Source: Candidatus Electrothrix aarhusensis (GTDB lineage Bacteria; Desulfobacterota; Desulfobulbia; Desulfobulbales; Desulfobulbaceae). Taken from it: DNA of 64,000 bases. The notes beneath the pieces were generated by a model. It made no database searches. It saw only the letters and a program-made list of their open reading frames with translations, and was not told the DNA's origin. A program made the translations under genes and the position numbers. Positions 55,143 to 63,770 of this stretch are shown in pieces; positions within the stretch are counted from its first letter, which is position 1; each line of letters begins with the position of its first letter. The stretch is taken from positions 1 to 64,000 of the forward strand of contig MTKO01000046.1 of the NCBI GenBank assembly GCA_004028505.1. The letters run 5' to 3'.

Positions 55143-55420
55143 TAATATTCTCTTTGTTTCATTATATTCTCTCCGTATAAAATGACAGGGACGCCGGAAG
55201 AGTTTGCATTATATCCATAATGCTACGCCATGATCGCTTTGTCAAGTATCCCCCGTCAAGCCGTATTTAAAAAATTTTCTCAGGGTACCATATTCCTACG
55301 AGATCGGCTTGACTTTTCCAGGTTAAATGAATTAAGTTTGAACTTTTTCTTTCCTTGTTTCGCTGAAAGGAAAGATTGCCCCCTAAAGCACCCTAAGACG
55401 GACAATTTGAGGAGTACACG

Positions 55421-56686
55421 TTGAAAATTAAGGCGATTAACGGAGTAAAAGATATTCTGTCGGATGAAATTGTTTACTGGCAAAAAATCGAAAAAACAGC
55501 TCGCGATATTTTTCGCCGTTTCGGCATTAATGAAATTCGTTTGCCTATTCTGGAAAAAACCGAGCTTTTTGCTCGTTCCATTGGTGAGGCCACGGATATT
55601 GTTGAAAAGGAGATGTATACCTTTGTCGACAAGGGGATTACCATGCGCCCGGAGATCACAGCCTCCCTGCTGCGTGCCTATGTTGAGCATGGCCTCCAAG
55701 TACGGCAACCGATACAGCGACTTTTCAGTATCGGGCCTGTATTTCGTCACGAACGTCCGCAGAAGGGTCGGCAGCGCCAGTTTCATCAGGTTGACGTAGA
55801 GGTCATCGGAGCGCAGGAGCCGCAGGTTGATGCCGAGTTGATGGCAATGGGACAAATGCTGCTGAATGAGTTGAACCTGGATGTCAGTCTTGAAATAAAT
55901 TCCCTTGGCTGCCCGGAGTGCAGACCTGATTTTCGCAAAAAGCTGATTGCCTATCTCCATGAGCGTCACGACAGCTTGTGTGATGATTGCAAACGGCGGA
56001 TCGAAAAAAATCCTCTCCGCGTGCTGGATTGTAAGCAGCAGGGATGCCGGGCAATGGTGCAGGAAGCTCCCTCTATCGTCGATAATCTCTGCTCTGCCTG
56101 TGAAGAGCATTTCGCGGCAGTACGGAAGCAGTTGGACCGACTTGAGGTCTCGTACACCCTGAATCGTTTTATGGTGCGTGGCTTGGATTACTATAACCGC
56201 ACCACCTTTGAGTTTTTGACAACAGATCTTGGTGCCCAAGCCGCAGTGGCAGCAGGCGGGCGTTATGACGGCTTAGTCGAGCAGCTCGGCGGCCCAAAAA
56301 ACACTCCCGGCATCGGTTTTGCTATGGGGATGGAGCGACTCTGTCTCCTGATGCAGCAGCAGGAAGGACAGCAGGAAGAGCAGGGCGGTGCGGATATTTT
56401 TATTGCCGCACTCGGTGAGCAGGCTATAGCCTTTGCCGCGCCTTTTGTTCATCAGCTGCGTAAGCTCGGGCTGCAAGCGGCTATGGATTACAGTAACCGT
56501 AGCCTCAAGGCCCAGATGAAGCAGGCTGGCCGGCTTAAAGCAGGTTTTACCCTGATCATCGGTGAGCAAGAGCTGGAACAGGGCAGGGGAATTCTGCGGA
56601 ATATGGATACCCAGGAGCAGAACGAATTTTCCCTTCAAGAAGGGGCGGCTATGTTAGCAGAGGTGATTGCTCCAGATAAGGCTTGA
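55421..56686 (+). CDS. hisS: Histidyl-tRNA synthetase
   Basis: 421 residues starting at TTG 55421 with GAGGAG eight bases before it. Class II motifs are visible: motif 1 region TVDKGITMRPEITASLLRAY (first residue approximate), motif 2 PVFRHERPQKGRQRQFHQVD, the histidine-specific RGLDYYNRTTFEF, and motif 3 GFAMGMERLCLL. The insertion domain has the cysteine set CDDCKRRIEKNPLRVLDCK and CSACEEHF, typical of this subgroup. It attaches histidine to tRNA-His in the cytoplasm. The PilZ gene follows after 47 bases. Confidence 0.97.
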   Translation: MKIKAINGVKDILSDEIVYWQKIEKTARDIFRRFGINEIRLPILEKTELFARSIGEATDIVEKEMYTFVDKGITMRPEITASLLRAYVEHGLQVRQPIQRLFSIGPVFRHERPQKGRQRQFHQVDVEVIGAQEPQVDAELMAMGQMLLNELNLDVSLEINSLGCPECRPDFRKKLIAYLHERHDSLCDDCKRRIEKNPLRVLDCKQQGCRAMVQEAPSIVDNLCSACEEHFAAVRKQLDRLEVSYTLNRFMVRGLDYYNRTTFEFLTTDLGAQAAVAAGGRYDGLVEQLGGPKNTPGIGFAMGMERLCLLMQQQEGQQEEQGGADIFIAALGEQAIAFAAPFVHQLRKLGLQAAMDYSNRSLKAQMKQAGRLKAGFTLIIGEQELEQGRGILRNMDTQEQNEFSLQEGAAMLAEVIAPDKA

Positions 56687-56733
56687 TCCTAAAACGATTA
56701 TCAGCAGATAAGCTAATAAAACGAGAGGAATAT

Positions 56734-57066
56734 ATGGACGAGCAAATTGAAAAACGGCGACGCATCAGGGTAAAACTGGAAGGATACATTGCTGATGTTG
56801 CCGACGGATATTTTGTCTATGCCGGAAGGGTAGAGGATGTGTCGTTGAGTGGCCTTCGGCTCAGTGAGCTGCCGATAAAATTTTCCGTGGAAGGCAAAAG
56901 ATATACTCTCGTGGTTTCCGGAGGGCCGAATTTTGATTGCTATAAGCTGAAAGTCGTTCCGCGCTGGCGGAGAAAGGATGACATTGTCTTGGTTGCAGGA
57001 TTCAAGGTCGTTGAAGCACCTGAAGAATGGAGGGCGTTTGTGCGAAAAGTTCTCATGTATTCTTGA
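56734..57066 (+). CDS. PilZ-domain cyclic di-GMP receptor
   Basis: From ATG 56734 (MDEQIEKRRRIRVKLEG), 110 residues. The RxxxR binding motif is in EKRRRIRV near the start, and the DxSxxG motif is VEDVSLSGLRLSE (about 33-45); the rest is the six-stranded PilZ barrel. It should bind cyclic di-GMP and transmit it to a partner protein. GAGAGG six bases before the ATG serves as ribosome site. Together with the GEMM-I riboswitch it shows cyclic-dinucleotide signalling in this organism. It sits between hisS and an uncharacterised gene, so its target is not given by context. Confidence 0.88.
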   Translation: MDEQIEKRRRIRVKLEGYIADVADGYFVYAGRVEDVSLSGLRLSELPIKFSVEGKRYTLVVSGGPNFDCYKLKVVPRWRRKDDIVLVAGFKVVEAPEEWRAFVRKVLMYS

Positions 57067-57150
57067 AAAGCCCATATTTTTCAGTTGTTGTTTTCTGTTA
57101 CAGGAAGGAACATTGGAGTTGGCAGAGATAATTACCGGGAGGTAGCGCGC

Positions 57151-57759
57151 ATGCCGTACAGTGATTTTACCCTGAAAAAGGTCAAAGAGAATCTTGGTAT
57201 CAGTGTGGTAGAGGATCAGGAGCTGTATTCCTCTGTCGATGCTGTCGGCATAAGCGAGTATCTGGCAGAGACGCTGAGATATAACGTGCCCTTGGCCTTG
57301 GCTGTTGGAACGGAAAAGGTTCGTTCCGAGTTGATTATTGCAAATATGTTGCTGGAAGTACGTCGTATTCTCAATGATCAGGTCAGCTTTTTTTCTGGAG
57401 TGCGCCTGGATATTGATAAGCAGCGAGATCTGAACGGATTTTGCGATTTTGTTATCAGTAAATCGCCGGAACAGTATTATCTGAATGCGCCGGTTGTCGC
57501 CGTTGTTGAAGCGAAGAATGAAAATATTGGTAGTGGGTTGGGTCAGTGTATTGCTGAAATGTATGCTTCTCGTCTGTTCAATGAGCAGGAGGGGGTCGTG
57601 GATCTTGCAAAGATTTACGGTGCTGTGACAACAGGAAATGCGTGGAAGTTTTTGAAGTATGAGGACGGAATTGCATATATTGATGTGCCGGAATATCATA
57701 TTACTGATCCGGGCAAGATTGTCGGGATTTTGGTGGCTATGGTTAATCAGGAGGCGTGA
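57151..57759 (+). CDS. PD-(D/E)XK nuclease-like protein
   Basis: I take ATG 57151 (MPYSDFTLKKVKENLGISV), giving 202 residues; the frame is open 22 codons upstream. The motif order LNGFCDFVISKSPEQ, then VVAVVEAKNENIG (ExK) and GLGQCIAEMYASRLF (Gln) is the PD-(D/E)XK core as in type I restriction subunit N-termini and related solitary proteins, with D, E and K placed correctly. It may be a nuclease or a non-catalytic relative. No methyltransferase or restriction partner is nearby. Confidence 0.62.
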   Translation: MPYSDFTLKKVKENLGISVVEDQELYSSVDAVGISEYLAETLRYNVPLALAVGTEKVRSELIIANMLLEVRRILNDQVSFFSGVRLDIDKQRDLNGFCDFVISKSPEQYYLNAPVVAVVEAKNENIGSGLGQCIAEMYASRLFNEQEGVVDLAKIYGAVTTGNAWKFLKYEDGIAYIDVPEYHITDPGKIVGILVAMVNQEA

Positions 57760-57821
57760 AGATTCTGACGAATTTTTTATCGTCATTGCTGATCGTTGTA
57801 TAAAATAAATTTAACGAACAG

Positions 57822-59495
57822 GTGTCTTTTGTGAAAATTAACTATGCAGCTTTACTAGGATTTGCAGCAGTTATCTCTGTTTTGACACCGGAAATCGGTA
57901 ACAGTGAGTCGTCTATCCTTACGTTTCTGCCAGCAATATTGGCAAAAAACAAATCAAATGAAACTTTTCGGTTGTCTCCGCTTGGAACGCAATATACCGG
58001 TTCAGAAAAGCTCTCATTTTTGAGCATTGATTTTCCAGACTTTGCTGTAGAGCGAGCCGATGTGGTTGAGGTGACATCTTATTCCGATTACAAAAAGGTG
58101 GTCGGAGATGTTGATGTTGTTAAAGCCTTTTCCATGACACCTGTAGGCCAAAATATATTCAGAAAACCAGTATCAGTTACAGTCACTCTTGATGCTATGC
58201 CGGAAGATTCGATGCCTTTTTATGCAGATGACGATGGGCAACTTTGGCCGATGACTATTAAAGAACGGAATGGTCAAAGTGTTACGTTTTCAACACAGCA
58301 TGCCTCAGATTTTTTAATAGCTCGATTGACTACAGGTGTAGATGTAGCATTTGATACTGGATTTGATCCTGCTGAAGATGGATTTCAGATAAACAATACT
58401 GGAGATAATCTATTTGGTACTATTGATGGAAACTGTGCTGGGATGTCCTTTTTTTCAGTTTATCATTTTGTTAAAAATAAAAGCCGTTATGGTGGACTCT
58501 ATAATAATTTTAAAAAAGAGATAAATGGCGTTCCGGGATGGATCGAACAGCACTTGATTGCAGGATACATGCAGAATTCCTACAATGAATGGCTTATACG
58601 GGAATGCAATACTGCTGAAGGATTTACCTGTATAGAAAGCAGCAATATAGAAGCCGCCGCTCGTTATATGAAATCAACAGGGCAACCTATTGTTATCGGT
58701 GTTTCGGGGTGGAGAACAGAACAAAATACATGTATTAAAACAGGTCACGCCTTGGTGGCCTCTGGATATGATCTCGCTCACAATACACTTACTGTATATG
58801 ATCCTAATCATAAGGGGGTGGAATATGAATGGGTTGTTGGTACAGTGCTTCCTGTTTGGGCAGCACCTGATAATGGTGGTTTCGCTTGGGAAGGTGTTGA
58901 CCCTGATTTTTGGATGTTTGGCGGCTCAATGCAAGAGCAAATTGCTGAGATGACTTACAAGGTTTATCAAGCTAACGGTCCTGATTCGGATATAATGGAT
59001 ATTGCCACCTCGAAAATCAAAGTTACCACCCCTGGAGACGGCTGGATTGATCATGAAAATAATGGACACAGCTTCTACATCCGAGGGAGCATAGATAAAG
59101 GACAAATTTTCCCTCCTGAACGCCTCACATTTAATATATATAATGGAAAACCGCAATTCACATGTCTTGCTCGATGGTATGACCAATGGGATCTTAGTTA
59201 TATTTATAGTGAAAATCCAGATGAATCAGTGACAGTTGACGTTGATCCGGTAACGGGTTCGTTTGAGGCGATTGTTGACTTTACATTTTTGAACCGAATG
59301 GAAAAACTGGAAGCACTTTCTTATGTAACTGTTGGAGGCGAGGAAATAGAACTTAAGACAAATCTCTGGAAGGCCGATGGTACTGCTATGAGTTTTGATA
59401 CCTATACAATGGAACCACTTGAAACCAACATTGAGCAATGTTTTGACACATGGTGTCCAGGGTTTCCTCATGGAAGAACAACTTGTTTTCGTTAG
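57822..59495 (+). CDS. Exported protein with papain/C39-like cysteine peptidase core
   Basis: 557 residues starting at GTG 57822, or GTG 57831, with a signal peptide-like start (KINYAALLGFAAVISVLTPE). After a beta domain (about 50-170), residues 200-370 contain GNCAGMSFFSVYHF, KTGHALVASGYDLA and TVYDPNHKG: Cys, His, then Asn/Asp in the papain/C39 order. A C-terminal beta domain (about 400-530) follows. The peptidase role is inferred from motif order only. The gene is more A/T-rich than hisS and aspS beside it, which suggests acquisition. Function is unknown. Confidence 0.6.
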   Translation: MSFVKINYAALLGFAAVISVLTPEIGNSESSILTFLPAILAKNKSNETFRLSPLGTQYTGSEKLSFLSIDFPDFAVERADVVEVTSYSDYKKVVGDVDVVKAFSMTPVGQNIFRKPVSVTVTLDAMPEDSMPFYADDDGQLWPMTIKERNGQSVTFSTQHASDFLIARLTTGVDVAFDTGFDPAEDGFQINNTGDNLFGTIDGNCAGMSFFSVYHFVKNKSRYGGLYNNFKKEINGVPGWIEQHLIAGYMQNSYNEWLIRECNTAEGFTCIESSNIEAAARYMKSTGQPIVIGVSGWRTEQNTCIKTGHALVASGYDLAHNTLTVYDPNHKGVEYEWVVGTVLPVWAAPDNGGFAWEGVDPDFWMFGGSMQEQIAEMTYKVYQANGPDSDIMDIATSKIKVTTPGDGWIDHENNGHSFYIRGSIDKGQIFPPERLTFNIYNGKPQFTCLARWYDQWDLSYIYSENPDESVTVDVDPVTGSFEAIVDFTFLNRMEKLEALSYVTVGGEEIELKTNLWKADGTAMSFDTYTMEPLETNIEQCFDTWCPGFPHGRTTCFR

Positions 59496-59560
59496 AAGAT
59501 GATGGTGCTTGAGCACTACTTACATTTTTTTGAATGTTTCCGAAAAAAAAAGAGAATAAT

Positions 59561-61354
59561 ATGGAATCAATGGGAGCGCTGCGGCGCACACATGACTGTA
59601 ATACACTCGGCCTGGACAACCTGAATCAGGAAGTCGTCCTGATGGGCTGGGTTCTTCGTCGCCGTGACCACGGCGGTGTTATTTTTATCGACCTGCGCGA
59701 TCGCTACGGCATTACCCAGGTTGTTTTCAATCCAGAGATCAATCCCGACGTCCATGAAAAGGCGCATCAGCTGCGTTCTGAGTGGGTCTTGGCTATCAAA
59801 GGTAAGGTGGAACAACGCCCCGGTGACATGGCTAATACTAAGCTAAAAACCGGCGATATCGAGGTGCTGGTCAGCGAGCTGACCATCCTCAACACCAGTA
59901 AGACCCCGCCGTTCCCCCTGGATGAGATCAGCGAGATCTCGGATAATCTCCGCCTTCAATACCGCTATCTTGACCTGCGACGACCGGAAATCGCCAATAA
60001 CCTGATCATGCGTCATAAGGCTGTCCAGACCGTCCGTAATTATCTTACGGAAAGCGATTTTCTGGAGATCGAGACGCCGATGCTCACCCGCTCTACCCCG
60101 GAAGGGGCGCGGGATTATCTGGTGCCCAGCCGAGTGAATGCGGGTAAGTTTTATGCGCTGCCCCAGTCGCCGCAGCTGTTTAAGCAAATGCTGATGATCG
60201 CCGGGATGGAACGCTATTTTCAGGTCGTCAAATGCTTTCGGGACGAAGACCTGCGGGCCGACCGCCAGCCGGAATTCACCCAGATCGATATGGAGCTGAG
60301 TTTTGTTGGTGAGGATGATATCATCGGCATCAGTGAGGGCATGGTCAAGGCCGTGTTCAAGGCGACTCGGGATATAGATCTGGAACCTCCTTTTCGTCGG
60401 ATGAAATACGACGAGGCTGTTGCCCGCTACGGAACAGATCGCCCGGATACCCGCTTCGGCCTGGAGCTGACCGACCTGACCGAAACCCTGCGCGGTTGCG
60501 GCTTCAAGGTGTTCAATTCCATCATTGAAAAGGGTGGGGTAGTCAAGGCGATCAATGCCAAGGGTTGTGGAACCTTCTCCCGTAAGGATCTGGACGATTT
60601 GACCAACTTTGCCGGTACCTTCGGGGCCAAGGGAATGGCTTGGATCAAGATAAAAGAGGGAGAGTGGCAGTCGCCCATTACTAAGTTCTTTAACGAGGAC
60701 GAGCTGGCCGCTATGGGCAAGGCCCTAGATGCTGAGCCGGGCGATCTGATCCTGTTCGGTGCGGACGATGCATCCACGGTCAATCAGGTTTTGGCCGAGT
60801 TACGCCTGGAGCTGGCCCGTCGGCTTGATCTGCTGGATGAGAATACCTTTGATTTCCTCTGGATCACCGATTTTCCTTTAGTGGAGTATGATGCCGATCG
60901 GAAACGGTATTCTTCCGTACATCATCCCTTTACCGCTCCTTTTGAAGAGCATCTTGATATGCTGGAAAGCGATCCGGGCAAGGTCAAGAGTCGCGCCTAC
61001 GATCTGGTGCTGAACGGCAATGAGATCGGCGGTGGTTCTATCCGTATCCATCAGCCGGATATTCAGGCAAGGGTGCTCAAGGTGCTGGGGATTGACGAGG
61101 AAGAGGCTGAGGATAAATTTGGTTTTCTGTTGAATGCCCTGGAGTTCGGGGCCCGCCCCCACGGTGGTATCGCCTTTGGTGTGGATCGCCTGCTGATGAT
61201 CCTGACCGGTTCCAGCTCCATCCGGGACGTGATCGCCTTCCCTAAAACCCAGAAAGCCACCTGTCCGCTTACCGAGGCTCCGGCTTCGGTTGCCAGGAAG
61301 CAGCTTACTGAGTTGCATCTCCGGCCTGATTGGAAAGAGGAAAAGAAAGAGTAG
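59561..61354 (+). CDS. aspS: Aspartyl-tRNA synthetase
   Basis: From ATG 59561 (MESMGALRRTHDCNTL), 597 residues, complete. The N-terminal OB domain has VLMGWVLRRRDHGGVIFIDL, class II motif 2 is CFRDEDLRADRQPEFTQIDM, the GAD insertion runs about 290-420, and motif 3 is HGGIAFGVDRLLMILTGSSS followed by RDVIAFPKTQKATCPLTEAP. It charges tRNA-Asp; the bacterial (GAD-containing) form in organisms without AsnRS may also charge tRNA-Asn. An insertion with a copy of this gene's 3' end follows downstream. Confidence 0.97.
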   Translation: MESMGALRRTHDCNTLGLDNLNQEVVLMGWVLRRRDHGGVIFIDLRDRYGITQVVFNPEINPDVHEKAHQLRSEWVLAIKGKVEQRPGDMANTKLKTGDIEVLVSELTILNTSKTPPFPLDEISEISDNLRLQYRYLDLRRPEIANNLIMRHKAVQTVRNYLTESDFLEIETPMLTRSTPEGARDYLVPSRVNAGKFYALPQSPQLFKQMLMIAGMERYFQVVKCFRDEDLRADRQPEFTQIDMELSFVGEDDIIGISEGMVKAVFKATRDIDLEPPFRRMKYDEAVARYGTDRPDTRFGLELTDLTETLRGCGFKVFNSIIEKGGVVKAINAKGCGTFSRKDLDDLTNFAGTFGAKGMAWIKIKEGEWQSPITKFFNEDELAAMGKALDAEPGDLILFGADDASTVNQVLAELRLELARRLDLLDENTFDFLWITDFPLVEYDADRKRYSSVHHPFTAPFEEHLDMLESDPGKVKSRAYDLVLNGNEIGGGSIRIHQPDIQARVLKVLGIDEEEAEDKFGFLLNALEFGARPHGGIAFGVDRLLMILTGSSSIRDVIAFPKTQKATCPLTEAPASVARKQLTELHLRPDWKEEKKE

Positions 61355-61382
61355 CCTGACTTTACCGATCCCGCCTGCCGCG

Positions 61383-61420
61383 ATCCCGGTTCCTAGCACT
61401 GCTTGGACCGGGATTTTTTT
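61383..61420 (+). terminator. Terminator of aspS
   Basis: ATCCCGGT (61383-61390) pairs with ACCGGGAT (61407-61414), with a 16-base loop and seven T's at 61414-61420. A near-identical second copy stands at 63739-63770, as part of the duplicated aspS 3' end, but its T-run is interrupted (TTATTTG). Confidence 0.88.
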
Positions 61421-61524
61421 GCTTTTCTTGTTACTCTTTTCTCTTTACAGAGTAAGTACTTAGTACAAGATCCTCTAGTGCCCCTAAATTGACACCATTT
61501 TTTTCGACAACGAGGAGTATTCCC

Positions 61525-63090
61525 CTGAATCTAATAATTAATAATTTGCGCATTCCTCTTGAAAAAGATGGGATGGATGAATATGTACATGCTGCTTCCA
61601 AAAAAATGGGAATAGGCGAAGGGGTATCTATCTCGAAATTTCTGAGCAAATTTCTGGATTTAAAAGATCAAGGTCAATTTTATTACATAGTATCACTTGT
61701 TGTCAGCGTCAGTGACAGCTATGAAAACAAGCAAAATTTCCCCAAATATAGAGAACAAATACAAGAAACCAGGAAGGCAGCACGTAAGGCTAACCCTATC
61801 ATTGTTGGTTTTGGCCCTGCTGGAATATTTGCGGCACTTGAACTTATAGCTTGTGGGCACAAACCTTTAATCTTCGAACGAGGTGAAAAGTTAGAGAAAC
61901 GCTCGATTGATGTTCAAAAATTTATAAAAGAAAGGGTGTTACATCCTGAATCAAATATTCAATTTGGCGAAGGCGGTGCCGGTTCATACTCAGACGGCAA
62001 ATTGTTCTCCCGGAGAAATAATAATAAAAGCTCTACAAATAGGGTATTGAAAACCTTTGTTCAATTTGGTGCGCCCGATGAAATCGAGTACATCAGCAAA
62101 CCACATTTGGGAACGGATGTGTTGTGCAAAATAGTTCGTAATATGAGACGCTATATTCTTGAGAGAGGAGGTGAAATACATTACGGCGCAAAAATGACGG
62201 ACATCTTGATATCAGAGGGTAAGGCCTCAGGTATTATAATAAATGGTGAAAAGGAATATCATTCATCTCGCATCTATATTGCTTTGGGACATTCTGCGCG
62301 CGATACAGTTGAGATGATGCATAAAAAAGGTGTTGCTCTTGAGCAGAAGCCACTTTCTGTTGGTGTGCGAATTGAGCATCCTGTCGAGACTATAAATCGT
62401 ATGCGATATGGTGCAAAATACCATAATTTTCCAGGGTTGGGCGCTGCCACCTATTCTTTGAATTATACGAACCGAAAAATTAAAAGAGGGGTTTATACAT
62501 TTTGCATGTGCCCTGGAGGCGAGGTCGTTAATGCTTCATCCGAGCAAGGCATGTTGGTTTTAAACGGCATGAGCTACTCACGACGAGCATCACCATTTTC
62601 AAATGCAGCACTGGTAGTACGCTGTCATACTGACGATTATACATCAATCAGTCCATTGGCTGGCATAACGTTCCAAAAAGAGATTGAGCGGAAGGCCTTT
62701 AACCAAGGAGGGAAAAACTGGAAAGTCCCTGCCCAAAATTTGATGAATTTTTTAGGAGAGAAGGGCTCTGCTGACTTACATGAAAACTCGTATAAGATGG
62801 GAGCCGTTCCTGCTGATATGAAGGACATCTTTCCTGGATTTGTGATTGAGCAACTGGTGGCGGCATTTAATAAATGGAAAGAAGAAGTACCCTTGTTTGT
62901 TTCAAATCAGGCGATATTACTCGGTGCGGAAACAAGAACGTCATCTCCTGTACGGATTAAACGCAATGACAACTTTGAATCAGTAAATATAAAAAACTTG
63001 TATCCAATAGGCGAAGGTTCAGGTTATACAAGCGGAATAACGAGTTCTGCTGCTGATGCTATAAGGGCTGTCGAACTCCACGAATTGTAA
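61525..63090 (+). CDS. FAD-dependent dehydrogenase, COG2509 type
   Basis: The frame is open from TTG 61489. I prefer a CTG start at 61525 (LNLIINNLRIPLEKDG) because GAGGAG lies seven bases before it and family members begin about there. The 521-residue protein has a small N-terminal domain, then an FAD site NPIIVGFGPAGIFAALELI, FGEGGAGSYSDGKLFSR, IALGHSARDTVEMMHKKG and the C-terminal GEGSGYTSGITSSAADAIRA. These belong to the COG2509 group of uncharacterised FAD-dependent dehydrogenases. The reaction is unknown. Base composition is lower in G+C than aspS, and it lies in the segment bounded by aspS 3'-end copies, so it is probably imported. Confidence 0.85.
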   Translation: MNLIINNLRIPLEKDGMDEYVHAASKKMGIGEGVSISKFLSKFLDLKDQGQFYYIVSLVVSVSDSYENKQNFPKYREQIQETRKAARKANPIIVGFGPAGIFAALELIACGHKPLIFERGEKLEKRSIDVQKFIKERVLHPESNIQFGEGGAGSYSDGKLFSRRNNNKSSTNRVLKTFVQFGAPDEIEYISKPHLGTDVLCKIVRNMRRYILERGGEIHYGAKMTDILISEGKASGIIINGEKEYHSSRIYIALGHSARDTVEMMHKKGVALEQKPLSVGVRIEHPVETINRMRYGAKYHNFPGLGAATYSLNYTNRKIKRGVYTFCMCPGGEVVNASSEQGMLVLNGMSYSRRASPFSNAALVVRCHTDDYTSISPLAGITFQKEIERKAFNQGGKNWKVPAQNLMNFLGEKGSADLHENSYKMGAVPADMKDIFPGFVIEQLVAAFNKWKEEVPLFVSNQAILLGAETRTSSPVRIKRNDNFESVNIKNLYPIGEGSGYTSGITSSAADAIRAVELHEL

Positions 63091-63108
63091 GAAATTGAAG
63101 AGAGAAAG

Positions 63109-63585
63109 ATGAAAATACGCAAGCTTACTCCAGAAAATTTTGGCAAAGCCTATGCATTATTGCGTCAGGCGTTTCCTCGTAGCACATATGAAAGACAATT
63201 AGTTGAAAAATTCCATAAGAATGGAAGGGGCGTTCATGAATGGGTGTGTATTCACTCCAACACAGTAATTGGCTATATTGCTTTTTCTAAGGCCTATAAC
63301 GGCTCTGATATCTGCGGCTTGCATTTGGGACCGATGGCTGTAAAATCGGATTTTCAAAAGCAAGGGGTAGGCTCAGAGTTGCTTTGTTTTGCCTTGAGGC
63401 AGCCTGAAATAAAGGATAAAACCATTTTTGTCTTGGGTGAGCCGAATTTTTATAAGAAATTTGGGTTTGAACTTTGTGCAGCACCAATTTGCCCATTTGA
63501 CAAAAACAATACCCATTTTCTGGGTATACGCAACAACTCAAATAACCAGTTCACTGTTGGGTATGAATCTGAGTTTTATAAATGA
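63109..63585 (+). CDS. GNAT N-acetyltransferase
   Basis: 158 residues starting MKIRKLTPENFGKAYALLRQ, with the acetyl-CoA site LGPMAVKSDFQKQGVGSELL (Q/RxxGxG/A as QKQGVG, about 86-91), and FVLGEPNFYKKFGFELCA. It is a yhbS-like GNAT of unknown substrate. It starts 18 bases after the FAD gene with an AGAGAGAAAG ribosome site, so the two form an operon inside the insertion after aspS. Confidence 0.87.
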   Translation: MKIRKLTPENFGKAYALLRQAFPRSTYERQLVEKFHKNGRGVHEWVCIHSNTVIGYIAFSKAYNGSDICGLHLGPMAVKSDFQKQGVGSELLCFALRQPEIKDKTIFVLGEPNFYKKFGFELCAAPICPFDKNNTHFLGIRNNSNNQFTVGYESEFYK

Positions 63586-63596
63586 TTTATTCGCAG

Positions 63597-63770
63597 TATT
63601 ATATTCCGGGGCACCGCCCCACGGCGGTATCGCCTTTGGCGTGTATCGCCTGCTGATGATCCTTACTGAGCTGCATTTGCGTCCTGATTGGAAAGAGGAG
63701 AAGAAAGAGTAGCCTGACTCTACCGCTCTCGCCTGCCGATCCCGGTTCCCAGCACTGCTTGGGCCGGGAT
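63597..63770 (+). repeat. Partial duplicate of the aspS 3' end and terminator
   Basis: The sequence at 63607-63710 encodes PPHGGIAFGVYRLLMILTELHLRPD plus the terminal EEKKE in two stretches matching aspS 61148-61210 and 61305-61354, with about 100 bases (the region of GSSSIRDV to VARKQ) deleted between. The copy also includes post-stop sequence (TAGCCTGACT, CCGATCCCGGTTCC) and the terminator stem. The copies flank the 2.2-kb FAD/GNAT segment in direct orientation. Confidence 0.9.

Noticed and set aside
55280-56239. 319-residue minus-strand frame opposite hisS
   Set aside because: It lies exactly antisense to the well-supported hisS motifs and has no family features; it is a shadow of codon bias.
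56713-57786. 357-residue minus-strand frame opposite the PilZ and PD-(D/E)XK genes
   Set aside because: Antisense to two genes with clear motifs on the other strand, and lacking domains itself.
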